Of a stretch of 49,361 bases of DNA, positions 23,696 through 32,497 are shown in pieces. This DNA comes from an uncultured bacterium (GTDB taxonomy: Bacteria; Patescibacteriota; Minisyncoccia; Moranbacterales; GWC2-37-73). The stretch lies in NCBI GenBank assembly GCA_903851135.1, contig CAINNK010000035.1:1-49361 (forward strand), in the 5' to 3' direction. The translations under genes were made by a program, and so were the position numbers. The notes under the pieces were generated by a model. The model saw only the letters and a program-made list of their open reading frames with translations. It searched no databases and was not told the DNA's origin. Numbering within the stretch: position 1 is the first letter of the stretch; each line of letters begins with the position of its first letter.

Positions 23696-24844
23696 TCAAT
23701 TAACAAAAACAATTTGCTCTCCTGGACGCACCTCATCATATGCGACAGGCTCAAGAGGTTTAAATTCAAGAGTAACAGGATCCATATCAACCAAGGTAAG
23801 TTCTTTAGTTTCAATGTTGATAATGACCGATAACACCCTTAGTCTTTCATGAAAATCTGGTCGATGAGAATAGATATGCTTCAACGCGAAATGAGTCAAA
23901 TCTCTTGTTTGTTCAGTTGCAGCGGGAATTTTAGAAACATCCCTGTAAGGAGTACAGACAACCAAAAGACAACCATTTTTTACTCTTCCCATTTCTTCAT
24001 TCCTTGCTTGAATATCAACTGCTTGCAATATTTCTTTCAAGGAATTCAATGATGGGTTTATAATAATTCCACGATGAGGCGGAAACCATTGAAACATCTT
24101 ACCAAAACAAATGGCTATTTCATGATGATGGAGATGCACACTGATTTTGTCTTGAGTTTTTCTACATTTTTCAATGTGAGAAATGTTCCCCTTGATAAGT
24201 CTTAGTAAATATTTCTTAACATTTTGAGGAATAAATCTGCCCATCACTAATTGTATTTTCTCATAAATCACTGCATCTTGAAAGCCAATTAATTCAGAAC
24301 ATGAAATAAATCTTTCCGGTATTTCATCAAAAATTGTTAACTCCTCACTTGAAGTTTTAATGCCAACGACAATTGGGCAAACACCACCAGCAAAAACTCT
24401 GCGGATTTGATCACGTAATCTGAAGGCATTTTTCTTGGCTTTTTCCGTGTTGTTACGCCAACCAGCACAACATTTTTCTGGATCATCATCATAGTGAAAA
24501 GTAATAAAAAACAGTAAAGTTTTGTTAAGTTCTTTTGCATAGGCTACTGCTTCATTAAATTCTTTCTTAAAGGCTGACTCTCCATAATGAAAAATTCCGC
24601 CAATACTGCGATACGGGAAAACTTCACCTTCGAAACATTCTCCGCATTTAGCAAGATTAACTCGCCCATCACTACACATAGCACAATACACAAGAAGTGA
24701 ATAATTATCATAAACTTCTTGCACATTCCATGCATCATGAGCCACTGTTTCCACATACTCCTTACCAACCTTTAATAATTCTTCTAGTCTTTGTTGATTT
24801 TGCCAAGTCGACCAATGACGGCCTTTTTCCTTCAATTTAATCAT
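23696..24844 (-). CDS. CsoSCA-like beta-carbonic anhydrase
   Basis: A 382-residue soluble protein. It carries a beta-carbonic-anhydrase Cys-x-Asp-x-Arg box, MCSDGRVN (C57, D59, R61), followed by FPYRSIGGIF, and a second ligand region FHYDDDPEKCCAGW (H117, C125/C126). Layout and phrasing resemble the alpha-carboxysome enzyme CsoSCA (which has PCADGR, then a His and a Cys about ten residues apart, then an IGVDTDTD-like strand; here VGIKTSSEEL). Similarity continues with a helix KKYLLRLIKGNISHIEKC and GIIINPSLN. No shell protein or Rubisco gene is nearby. Own promoter at 24946-24974, ribosome site GGGAG and own terminator make it a stand-alone unit. Catalytic activity is inferred. Confidence 0.65.
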   Translation of the reverse strand: MIKLKEKGRHWSTWQNQQRLEELLKVGKEYVETVAHDAWNVQEVYDNYSLLVYCAMCSDGRVNLAKCGECFEGEVFPYRSIGGIFHYGESAFKKEFNEAVAYAKELNKTLLFFITFHYDDDPEKCCAGWRNNTEKAKKNAFRLRDQIRRVFAGGVCPIVVGIKTSSEELTIFDEIPERFISCSELIGFQDAVIYEKIQLVMGRFIPQNVKKYLLRLIKGNISHIEKCRKTQDKISVHLHHHEIAICFGKMFQWFPPHRGIIINPSLNSLKEILQAVDIQARNEEMGRVKNGCLLVVCTPYRDVSKIPAATEQTRDLTHFALKHIYSHRPDFHERLRVLSVIINIETKELTLVDMDPVTLEFKPLEPVAYDEVRPGEQIVFVN

Positions 24845-24945
24845 TGAAAACTCCCATGATTTTAAAACATTCTTAAATCCAGATAACTATTTTTTTATTT
24901 TTTAAATAAACCAAACATTGTCTATGTTTTCATACACAACTATAA

Positions 24946-24974
24946 ACATTACTCCCCCTTTTCATTCTTGTCAA
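24946..24974 (-). promoter_or_regulatory. Promoter of the CsoSCA-like gene
   Basis: Minus strand TTGACA (24969-24974), 17-bp spacer, TAATGT (24946-24951). The start codon follows about 100 nt later. Confidence 0.75.
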
Positions 24975-25044
24975 TACATTTTTTGCTAAATAAAAAAATA
25001 TTTTTAAGTCACTTTTCATGCCTATTTTGAGCCATTTTTAGGCA

Positions 25045-25068
25045 CAAAAAACCCGCCGAGTGGCGAGT
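25045..25068 (-). terminator. Terminator of the complex I-like operon
   Basis: Minus strand ACTCGCC-actc-GGCGGGTTTTTTG, downstream of the NuoCD-like gene. Confidence 0.85.
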
Positions 25069-25100
25069 CTTTTTGAAGAAAAAGTGGATAACTCTTGATG

Positions 25101-25213
25101 TTCTACGAATTACGAATTTTTACGAATGTACGAAAAAACTCCAATATATGCTTTGCATAAAAACGCAAATTAATTTCACATTCGTACATTCGTATTTTTC
25201 GTAATTCGTAGAG
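25101..25213. repeat. Iterated word palindrome (ACGAATTACGAA type)
   Basis: TTCTACGAATTACGAATTTT and TACGAATGTACGAA on the left pair with the complement on the right (TTCGTACATTCGTATTTTTC, GTAATTCGTAGA) across a ~38-nt loop. It starts 5 bp after the NuoCD-like stop. The left-arm words recur at 39548 upstream of atpA. Confidence 0.85.
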
Positions 25214-25217
25214 AAAA

Positions 25218-26798
25218 TCAAAGGTCTGTTCCCGAGTAACTTAGATTCAAAGATTTATTAATAAGTGGGAAATCCGGCACAATGTTACCTGGTCCCATGA
25301 TGCCAAAAAGTGCCCAATTGCAAAAAGACGGATCGCGAGGAAAACATCTCTCAATCACTCCGTTTTTAATTTCCAGCGCGCACAAAATTTCTCCGCGCCA
25401 AGATTCAACCGCACCCAAAGCAAAACCATCCTTAATTTCAAAAGCAGTTTTAATTTCTCCCGCTGGAATATTTTTGACAATTTTTTCAATCAAGGCCAGC
25501 GAAGTTTTCAGCTCTTGAATTCTCACTAAATATCTTGAGTGGACGTCACCCTTGCTCTCTCTGGCAACTTCGATTGGATATTCCTTGTAAGCGCCGTGCG
25601 GATGATCTCGGCGAATGTCGCGATCAAGTCCGGAACCGCGCGCTGCGATGCCAAGGGCGCCAAAAGCCTTAGCTGCTTCCAAGGGCAGCACTCCCGTGGT
25701 TTGCAAGCGATCCAAAAATCCATCCGAAGCCAAGGCTTGAGCGACAATTTTTTGCATCTCATCGCAAGCATCTTTGGAAATCAAAAGAATTTTTTCCAAC
25801 TTATGATTATCAATATCAAATGAAACCCCACCAGGAATAACAAAACCTAGCCAAAAACGATTACCAAAAATGATACCGGAAAGTCGCATCATTCGCTCTT
25901 TGATGCGAAAACCATTAGCCGCAATGAAAGAATACCCAGTTCCCATCCCGCCAATATTAGCCAGGTCATGAATATGCATAGTGATTCTTTCCAGTTCGCA
26001 AACCAAGGTTCGCAAATGCTCGGCGCGCGATGAAACTTGGCAAGCCGCAATTTTTTCAGCCGCTTGCGCAAAAGCCAGGCCGTGCGCTGCAGCCATGTCG
26101 CCTGAAAGTCGCTCGCTAAATGGCAACGCTTGCTCAACCGTTTTTCCCTCCAACAATTTTTCCACCCCTTTGTGGGTGAAAAAAAGTTTTCCTTCCAGAG
26201 TCAAGATTCTTTCGCCAGCCACATTGAAACGAAAATGTCCCGGCTCAATGATTCCAGCATGAATCGGCCCAACCGGAATTTCAAAAATTCCTTCTCCTGC
26301 CACATGATGCATTGGATAAGGAACACTGGCTTTTTCAAGTTTTGCGTTCAGTGCAAAATCTTTCCGCAAAGGAAAAGTTCCCACTGGAATGTTTTCATGA
26401 TTGACTAAGCGTCTTGGATCCGGATGCCCTTTGGCAACCACGCCAAACATGTCTTGCAAGTAGCGTTCATACCAATGAGCAGCCATGACAGTTTTAGTGA
26501 TTGAGGGATATTGCGGATCACTAGCGGGAACTGAGGTTGAAAGTTTGAGCCATTGCTGCGCTGAGTCATTGCCAAAAATCACATGCACACCGAAAGTTTG
26601 ATTTTCCTTGCGATTGTCACTGCCAAAAAGCGATGACAGACTAAGCCCATATTCATTGACCAAAATCGTTGTCACATAGGCCAAGTTTTCCCGCTGGACC
26701 GAAGCGAAAACAGTGTCACCTTTTTGATCAATCACTTGAATCTGCGAAAAATTTTTGAGAATATCAATAATGTTCATAATTATATTTTTATAGTTCAT
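25218..26798 (-). CDS. NuoCD/HyfG-like large subunit lacking Ni-Fe cysteines
   Basis: Fused NuoC-like (1-150) and NuoD/hydrogenase-large-subunit-like (165-526) protein. The NuoC part ends with AAHWYERYLQDMFGV, GHPDPRRL and GTFPLRKDF; the large-subunit part shows VGPIHAGIIEPGHFRF, FFTHKGVEKLLEGKT and ELERITMHIHDLANIGG, all typical of group-4 hydrogenases. Where active enzymes have RVCGxC it reads R230-L-S-G-D-M235, and where they have DPCxxCTDR it ends N518-L-S-Y-S-G-T-D-L526. So no Ni-Fe ligand remains. It is the last gene of the operon. An internal ATG at 26777 is an alternative start. Known relatives without these cysteines are complex I NuoD and Ehr-type complexes. Confidence 0.9.
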   Translation of the reverse strand: MNYKNIIMNIIDILKNFSQIQVIDQKGDTVFASVQRENLAYVTTILVNEYGLSLSSLFGSDNRKENQTFGVHVIFGNDSAQQWLKLSTSVPASDPQYPSITKTVMAAHWYERYLQDMFGVVAKGHPDPRRLVNHENIPVGTFPLRKDFALNAKLEKASVPYPMHHVAGEGIFEIPVGPIHAGIIEPGHFRFNVAGERILTLEGKLFFTHKGVEKLLEGKTVEQALPFSERLSGDMAAAHGLAFAQAAEKIAACQVSSRAEHLRTLVCELERITMHIHDLANIGGMGTGYSFIAANGFRIKERMMRLSGIIFGNRFWLGFVIPGGVSFDIDNHKLEKILLISKDACDEMQKIVAQALASDGFLDRLQTTGVLPLEAAKAFGALGIAARGSGLDRDIRRDHPHGAYKEYPIEVARESKGDVHSRYLVRIQELKTSLALIEKIVKNIPAGEIKTAFEIKDGFALGAVESWRGEILCALEIKNGVIERCFPRDPSFCNWALFGIMGPGNIVPDFPLINKSLNLSYSGTDL

Positions 26799-26834
26799 AT
26801 GTAATTTATGGTTTCAACTAAAGACTACTTCTAA

Positions 26835-26991
26835 ATTTTTACGAGCTTGTTTGCTTTTTAGACCATTATGAGCGACAGCGAATTCTGAGCGATTGGTTAT
26901 AGTTCCTAACCAAGAGCGTGTCCTAAAAAGTAAACAAGGGAAGTAAAAATTTCTAACTTAGTTTCTGAAAACCCTAATTTATATATGACCA
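26835..26991. repeat. Structured repeat B, copy 1
   Basis: Direct copy of 28517-28673 at over 85% by eye. The internal palindrome has outer arms TTTTTACGAGCTTGTTTGCT / GTAAACAAGGGAAGTAAAAA and an inner hairpin TTGGT-tatagttcct-AACCAA. It lies after the HyfF-like gene. Confidence 0.9.
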
Positions 26992-26995
26992 ATAT

Positions 26996-28471
26996 TTACC
27001 TACTTATATAAATCGTATTTTTAGCAATTGAATCAATAAAAGCAAAGCCGTTGCTCGAAGAAAAAAAGAAAGTCAGACCCACAATTAAAACCAACTGCAA
27101 AGTCATAACCCAGTGCGTGACGTTCCATTTTTCTTTTTTAATCTCTGATTCATTTTCAGCTGAAGCAAAAAGCATATCAACAGTTGAGCGAAGCATTGCA
27201 TAAGCGATGACACTCAAAGCCAGAAAAACACAAAGGGCCAAAACCGGATGAAGCGCGAAAGCCGCTGTAAAGATCGTATACTCACTCACAAACAAAATTG
27301 AAGGTGGCAGCGCAACGATTGCTAGAATGCCAAGCATGAAAAGGACTGCTGTGTAAGGGGCTTTTTTGAGTAATCCCTTCACTTGCTGCGTTTGCGTAGT
27401 TTTATAGTTTATCAAAATTTCGCCAGCTCCAAAGAACAACATTGATTTTGTCAGAGTGTGCCCGATCATGTGAATGACGCTGGCCAGTGCTCCCAAAGGT
27501 GAAAGTGCCAGAGCAAAATTGATCAAGCCCATATGCTCAACACTGGAATAAGCCAACATACGTTTATAATTGTTCTGCACTAACATCATTAAGGCTGGCA
27601 CCACAATTGAAATGAAACCAAAAAATAGAAAAAGCCGCCCAGTCCAAGTGCTGCTGCCAAGTGCCAGGTCAGTGATAAACCGAAAACGAATAATACCATA
27701 AAGCGCAATGTTTAGCAGGATTCCAGAAAACAAACCGGAAATCGGTGAAGGCGCATTACTGTGAGCATCAGCCAACCAAATATGCATCGGAACAATTCCA
27801 AGCTTAGCCCCAAAACCAATAAACAAAAAGATGAAAGACCATTTCACAATGTCAGGCGAAATCAAGTGCGCATTTTTGAAAAGTGAAGTCAAGGTAAAAA
27901 TACCTTCGGTTTTTAGTCCGCCCACAGAAGAACCGTAACCAAAAAGTAAAATCCCCAACAAACCCAAACTAATGCCAGTTGAGCAAATGATGATATATTT
28001 CCAGGCTGCTTCAGCAGAAGTCTTTTTGCGATAAAGTCCAACCAAGAAAGTAGAAGAAAGCGTCGTGCCCTCCAGTGCCATCCACAAAAGCAACGTATTG
28101 TTAGCCAAAACAGTCAGCACCATACAAAGCGCAAACACATGAAACAACGCAAAATACAATTTCAAATCAGCCAAGGTGATGATTTTTTCGTCGTGTTCAT
28201 GCCAAATATATCGCACACTGACTAAGGCTGCCATCAAATAAACAAAAACTATTAAGGTGGCCATCAAAGCTGAAAAGCCATCCAAGAGCCAAATTGAATC
28301 GTGCCAACTTTCAGTCTGCTGAAAAAGCACCGGCAGTGAAATTGCAAAAACTGAAGCACTGCCCAACAACGCGAACACCCAAGTGCTCAATAAGATCTGT
28401 TTTTCTTTTTGCAGAAAAATTGCAAAACCGCTACCTGCCAGAATAAAAATGATTGTGATAATTGGAGTCAT
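26996..28471 (-). CDS. HyfF/NuoN-like antiporter subunit
   Basis: A 491-residue membrane protein with about 14 hydrophobic segments, of the complex I/Mrp antiporter family. Ion-path residues are kept: the Glu in LLLWMALEGTTLSS, the Lys in GFGAKLGIVPMHIWLADAHS, the YKRMLAYSSVEHMG segment, and the Lys of HMIGHTLTKSMLFFGAG. It thus looks able to move ions. By order and length it corresponds to HyfF (hydrogenase-4) or NuoN. Both flanks are copies of structured repeat B, so it sits in a repeat-bounded interval inside the operon. Confidence 0.92.
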   Translation of the reverse strand: MTPIITIIFILAGSGFAIFLQKEKQILLSTWVFALLGSASVFAISLPVLFQQTESWHDSIWLLDGFSALMATLIVFVYLMAALVSVRYIWHEHDEKIITLADLKLYFALFHVFALCMVLTVLANNTLLLWMALEGTTLSSTFLVGLYRKKTSAEAAWKYIIICSTGISLGLLGILLFGYGSSVGGLKTEGIFTLTSLFKNAHLISPDIVKWSFIFLFIGFGAKLGIVPMHIWLADAHSNAPSPISGLFSGILLNIALYGIIRFRFITDLALGSSTWTGRLFLFFGFISIVVPALMMLVQNNYKRMLAYSSVEHMGLINFALALSPLGALASVIHMIGHTLTKSMLFFGAGEILINYKTTQTQQVKGLLKKAPYTAVLFMLGILAIVALPPSILFVSEYTIFTAAFALHPVLALCVFLALSVIAYAMLRSTVDMLFASAENESEIKKEKWNVTHWVMTLQLVLIVGLTFFFSSSNGFAFIDSIAKNTIYISR

Positions 28472-28516
28472 ATGAATTAGTTATTTTGCTAAGATTATTT
28501 TAAATTTATTATACTT

Positions 28517-28673
28517 ATTTTTACGAGCTTGTTTGCTTTTTAGACCATTATGAACGACAGTGAATACTGAGCGATTGGTCATAGTTCCCGACCAAGAGCG
28601 TGTCCTAAAAAGTAAACAAGGGAAGTAAAAATTTCTAACCTAGTTTCCGCAAGCCATAATTTACATATGACCA
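28517..28673. repeat. Structured repeat B, copy 2
   Basis: Direct copy of 26835-26991, located between the HyfC/E-like fusion and the HyfF-like gene. Compensated changes in the inner stem (TTGGTcatagttccCGACCAA versus TTGGTtatagttccTAACCAA) suggest a folded RNA or a hairpin element. Confidence 0.9.
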
Positions 28674-28704
28674 CCAATGTTTATCGTAATATTCGCATCG
28701 CTCC

Positions 28705-30300
28705 TTATTCCGTCAAACTGCGCAATTCTTCCGTGTCAGTTGAACCATAAAACTCTCGAATTCTTGCCCCCAGAATCGACAAAATGAAAGCGCTCACCAC
28801 AATAATCACAAACACTCCCAGCTCAATCACTAGCGGCAAAGACTTAACCGTCACCAGCGTGAAAACCGTGACTCCATTTTCCATGGTGAGCAATCCCAAC
28901 ACTTGCGACAAGATGTTGCGATGCACAATCATTGTCGCCAGTCCAATACCAATAAGGGCAATTGAGACATACAGCAGCGTGTCAAATTCCACAATCCCCA
29001 CAATTGGCGTATGCTGCATAATGAAAAAGGTCACCCCAAGAATAGCCACGATTACAAAATAACTCGAGGCAGGTCTCAAAAAGGATGGCGCACTGATCAA
29101 ATCCTTGTGCTTTTTCTGAGCATATCTAATGACGTATGGCACCATGATAGCTTTAATTAAAATAGTCACAGCGGCGAAAATCCACAGATGCATTTTCTCT
29201 GTCTGAAAAAGAAAAGACAAACCAAGTGCAATGCCCGCAATTGAAAGCGAAGAAAGTGCGTAATAGCGCACCATGGCATAACTTCTGGCGCGACCAAAAA
29301 GCAACACCACAAAAAACACTGCCAGTGCTCCGAAAATTGTGTGCCAACCAATATTAACATTAAGAAAAGCTGAAAACAGCGCAATCAGCATGCCAGCCAA
29401 GGCCGTGAAAAAAGCAATCGACATATATTCTTGCAAGCGATAAAATCTCATCTTCACGATGGTTGATTCCAAAAGTGCCAACAACCCCATTGCAACCAAA
29501 ACTTTCAGGGTTCCCAAAATGATTGCGAAAATTACGCCCAAAAAACCAAGGCTCGCAACTGCCAAAACCGTGGTTGGGAAAATAAAGTTAGCCAGCAAAA
29601 TTGCAAAGACTGTCAATTTAATAGCACTGGCATATTCCAACATCGCCAAATATGGTCCGGAATATTCCAAAATCATCGCTTCATGCACCATCGTCAATTC
29701 CAAATGAGTGGCAGGATTATCAACTGGATAGCGAGCGTTCTCCGCCAAGGTGACCAAGAAAAAAGCAAAGACGGAAAGAATCAAATACGGATGAGCAATG
29801 ATCAATGATTGCCCCATCATTCCATCAATAGCAAAAGTGCCAGACACAAAACCCATCGCCACGAAAACCATAATCAGCGTCGGTTCAATCAGCGTGGCAA
29901 TCGTCATTTCACGACTAGAGCCCATGCCCCCGAAAGCACTGCCAGTATCCAGACCACCCAAGACCAAAAAAATCGAACCAATCATCAACACGCCAGCCAC
30001 AAACAGAAAATCACTCAAGCTGGCCAGCTTGCCGCCCACAAAAAGCAATGGCAAAACAAAAGCCAAAACCACTGAAGTTGAGAGCACCACAAATGGCACC
30101 ACCCGAAAAACCCAAGAAGTGACATCGGAAATTACCATTTCCTTTTTGAGCAAAGTTGCAAAAGTGTAGTATGGCAAAAATGGTGAAGCCCCCAAGCGCC
30201 CTTGCAAACGCGCCTTGCAAAACCTGACCGTTCCCATTGCCAATGGCGCCACCGCCAGAATAAAAATAGCTTGTAATAAAGTTGCTAGAATTGAAATCAT
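28705..30300 (-). CDS. HyfC (NuoH-like) fused to HyfE (NuoK-like) membrane subunit
   Basis: 531-residue fusion. Residues 1-~305 match HyfC/HycD/NuoH: LQGRLGASPFLPYYTFATLL, FGGMGSSREMTIATLIEP, and ARYPVDNPATHLELTMVHEA followed by MILEYSG, with the conserved acidic residues of the quinone/ion-path region. Residues ~315-531 look like HyfE: many helices and the late ENGVTVFTLVTVKSLPLVIE followed by LGVFVIIVVSAFILSIL. In Escherichia coli these are separate genes (hyfC, hyfE). The start ATG overlaps the HyfB-like stop by 4 bp, showing translational coupling. No hyfD equivalent lies between. Confidence 0.88.
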   Translation of the reverse strand: MISILATLLQAIFILAVAPLAMGTVRFCKARLQGRLGASPFLPYYTFATLLKKEMVISDVTSWVFRVVPFVVLSTSVVLAFVLPLLFVGGKLASLSDFLFVAGVLMIGSIFLVLGGLDTGSAFGGMGSSREMTIATLIEPTLIMVFVAMGFVSGTFAIDGMMGQSLIIAHPYLILSVFAFFLVTLAENARYPVDNPATHLELTMVHEAMILEYSGPYLAMLEYASAIKLTVFAILLANFIFPTTVLAVASLGFLGVIFAIILGTLKVLVAMGLLALLESTIVKMRFYRLQEYMSIAFFTALAGMLIALFSAFLNVNIGWHTIFGALAVFFVVLLFGRARSYAMVRYYALSSLSIAGIALGLSFLFQTEKMHLWIFAAVTILIKAIMVPYVIRYAQKKHKDLISAPSFLRPASSYFVIVAILGVTFFIMQHTPIVGIVEFDTLLYVSIALIGIGLATMIVHRNILSQVLGLLTMENGVTVFTLVTVKSLPLVIELGVFVIIVVSAFILSILGARIREFYGSTDTEELRSLTE

Positions 30301-32300
30301 AAAAATATAATTAAAGCGACAATTAAAGTTCCCAACACGAAAAGCAAATAAAATTGAATCCGACCGCCCTGAATCACTTTCACCCGCTCAGCAATAAACT
30401 TCAAAATAAAAATAATCGGCTGATACAACTTCTCTTTCCAAATTGAATCGAATGACAAAGAAAAAGCATAATTGCGAATCCACGGATTGGTTTCAATCAC
30501 TGGATGAGATTGCAACTTTTTGTTGCGCTTGATTAATTGCAAAAAGAAAAAACGAATCGGCGCAGAAAAAGCCGTGGCGCTATATTCCATCGTTTCATTG
30601 ATAGGCTGTCCACAATCCCAAGTTTGATATTTTCTTTCGGTAATATTTTTCTTGAAATAACCATATAGCAAAAAGATAATTGCTAACAAAACGGCCGGCA
30701 CCAGGAAAACTGCCGCGGAAGATAATTGACTGCCCACAAAATAATTTGCTTGAACGGAAAGACCAGTCAAAAAATTGACATTGAGATTCAAAAAGCCAAG
30801 TAGATTTTTGGCAAAAATTCCCAATCCGACTACAATCAACGCCAGCGCCATAATCGGCAAAATAAGTCGCAAATCTTTTTTCTCGTCGCGATTCTCGACA
30901 TGCTTGTTGCGAGCCAGTCCCAGCATAGAAATTCCGAAAACTTTCACCATTGCAAAAGTCGCCAAACCACTAATTAGTCCTATCAAAGAAAGCGTCCCGA
31001 CCATCACAATTGCCACCTGAGTTCCAAGAGTTGAATCATGCAGCAACATGACAATGTTCTGAATAAAACCCCATTCTCCATAAAAAGTCCCCAGCGGTGG
31101 CAATGGCAAGGAAGCCAAAATAGCTAGCAGAAAAGCAAAGGAAAAAATCGGCATCAGTTTAGCCAAGCCGCCCATAACTTCCAAGCTGCGACTATGGAAA
31201 CGATTAATTGCCACGCCGCTACTCAAGAAAAGTGCGGTTTTGAAGAACGCATGACTCACTGCATGAAAAATTGCAAACACTAAAATCAAATTGGCAATCT
31301 CAACTAGATTCGCATTACCGTTTTGAGCCAACAGATAAAGAGAAGTTCCCAGCATCGCAAAAATAATTCCAATATTTTCAATACTACTAAAAGCAAAAAT
31401 TCGTTTCATGTCTTTTTCAATCACCGCATTCAATGCTCCAATAAGGCCAGATAGTAATCCCAAAGCCAGTACCATCAGTCCTGCCCAACTTGGCAATCCA
31501 ACAAAAGCAAAAACAACTCGGATAAAACCATAGACTGCCACCTTAAGCATCAGACCAGACATCAAAGCTGAGACATTGCTTGGAGCCTCAGGATGCGCTT
31601 CCGGAAGCCACACATGAAATGGAACCAGTCCAGCCTTGCTGCCAAAACCAAACAAAAACAAAAGAAAAGTTGTGGCTTGCAAAGTTGGTGAAAGAAGCTG
31701 CCAAGCTCCAGTGAGATTTGAAAAATCGAAAAGCAGTGAACCATTACCCAAAATCAAAAATCCTCCCAAAATTGCCGAGGCTCCCAAATGCGTCATCACA
31801 AAATAAAAGAAAGCGGCTTTCAGGGATTGCTCTTGTCTATCTGCAAAAACCAAAAAGAAGGAGGAAATCGACATCACTTCCCACAAAAGCAAAAAAGAAA
31901 AAGTATTGTTAGCAAAAAGCACTCCCTGCATTCCAAAAACAAAAATCACAATCAAAAATTGTGTCAACGCCGGTTCATAGGTTTCCTTATACAGCTCCAG
32001 GTATCTGCAACCATAAACTCCAACTAGGCCGGCAACCAAACTAATAAGGGTAAAAAAGATAGCGGAAAGCAGATTTAGGCTTGGCGAGAATTGAAAAAAC
32101 CAATCCACTTTTGCCAGAAATATTTGTTTTGTGGCAAAATTAACCAAAAAAGAAACGCCAGCAATAAACCCAATCATATTTGAAAGTACAAAAAGTTGAA
32201 TTGATTTTTTCCAGTGATTGCCAAAAATTGCAAAGCCAGCTGAAAAAATCAGTCCCAAGAAATATGCAAACACTGCGTACGCTATGAAATTTATCGTCAT
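30297..32300 (-). CDS. HyfB/NuoL-like antiporter subunit
   Basis: A 667-residue membrane protein of the complex I/Mrp antiporter family. Conserved ion-path residues: Glu in LLLWEVMSISSFFLV, Lys in FGSKAGLVPFHVWLPEAHPE, and the EKDMKRIFAFSSIENIG and HAVSHAFFKTALFLSSG blocks. The C-terminal region (after ~residue 480) has additional helices and a loop containing KYQTWDCGQP, the (Y/K)xTWDCGQ-like motif typical of HyfB/HycC. This motif and length favour a hydrogenase-4-type rather than a NuoL-type subunit. The structured repeat A copy 2 lies just upstream. Confidence 0.93.
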   Translation of the reverse strand: MTINFIAYAVFAYFLGLIFSAGFAIFGNHWKKSIQLFVLSNMIGFIAGVSFLVNFATKQIFLAKVDWFFQFSPSLNLLSAIFFTLISLVAGLVGVYGCRYLELYKETYEPALTQFLIVIFVFGMQGVLFANNTFSFLLLWEVMSISSFFLVFADRQEQSLKAAFFYFVMTHLGASAILGGFLILGNGSLLFDFSNLTGAWQLLSPTLQATTFLLFLFGFGSKAGLVPFHVWLPEAHPEAPSNVSALMSGLMLKVAVYGFIRVVFAFVGLPSWAGLMVLALGLLSGLIGALNAVIEKDMKRIFAFSSIENIGIIFAMLGTSLYLLAQNGNANLVEIANLILVFAIFHAVSHAFFKTALFLSSGVAINRFHSRSLEVMGGLAKLMPIFSFAFLLAILASLPLPPLGTFYGEWGFIQNIVMLLHDSTLGTQVAIVMVGTLSLIGLISGLATFAMVKVFGISMLGLARNKHVENRDEKKDLRLILPIMALALIVVGLGIFAKNLLGFLNLNVNFLTGLSVQANYFVGSQLSSAAVFLVPAVLLAIIFLLYGYFKKNITERKYQTWDCGQPINETMEYSATAFSAPIRFFFLQLIKRNKKLQSHPVIETNPWIRNYAFSLSFDSIWKEKLYQPIIFILKFIAERVKVIQGGRIQFYLLFVLGTLIVALIIFL

Positions 32301-32340
32301 ATAATTTAATTAAATTTAGAACCTATCAAATAAAGTCGCT

Positions 32341-32482
32341 GAAGAATAAATTTTTTGAAAAATATATTGCTCGAGTAAGCCTTTCTTTTTTCTAAAATTT
32401 TCCACTGGATGCCGTTGATTGAGGGAAAATTTTAGTTAAAAAAGAAAGAGCGGTGAGGATATTTGAAAAAAATTTATTCTTC
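32341..32482. repeat. Structured repeat A, copy 2
   Basis: The outer stem GAAGAATAAATTTTTT pairs perfectly with AAAAAATTTATTCTTC; the inner stem is CTAAAATTTTCC / GGAAAATTTTAG. The core matches the complement of 12256-12411. It lies between the NuoB-like and HyfB-like genes. Confidence 0.85.
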
Positions 32483-32497
32483 AGTGATTTACAAGAT

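Noticed and set aside
29798-30169. 123-codon plus-strand frame opposite the HyfC/E-like gene
   Set aside because: Composition rich in Pro/Thr/Lys typical of antisense to a membrane protein; no start signal.
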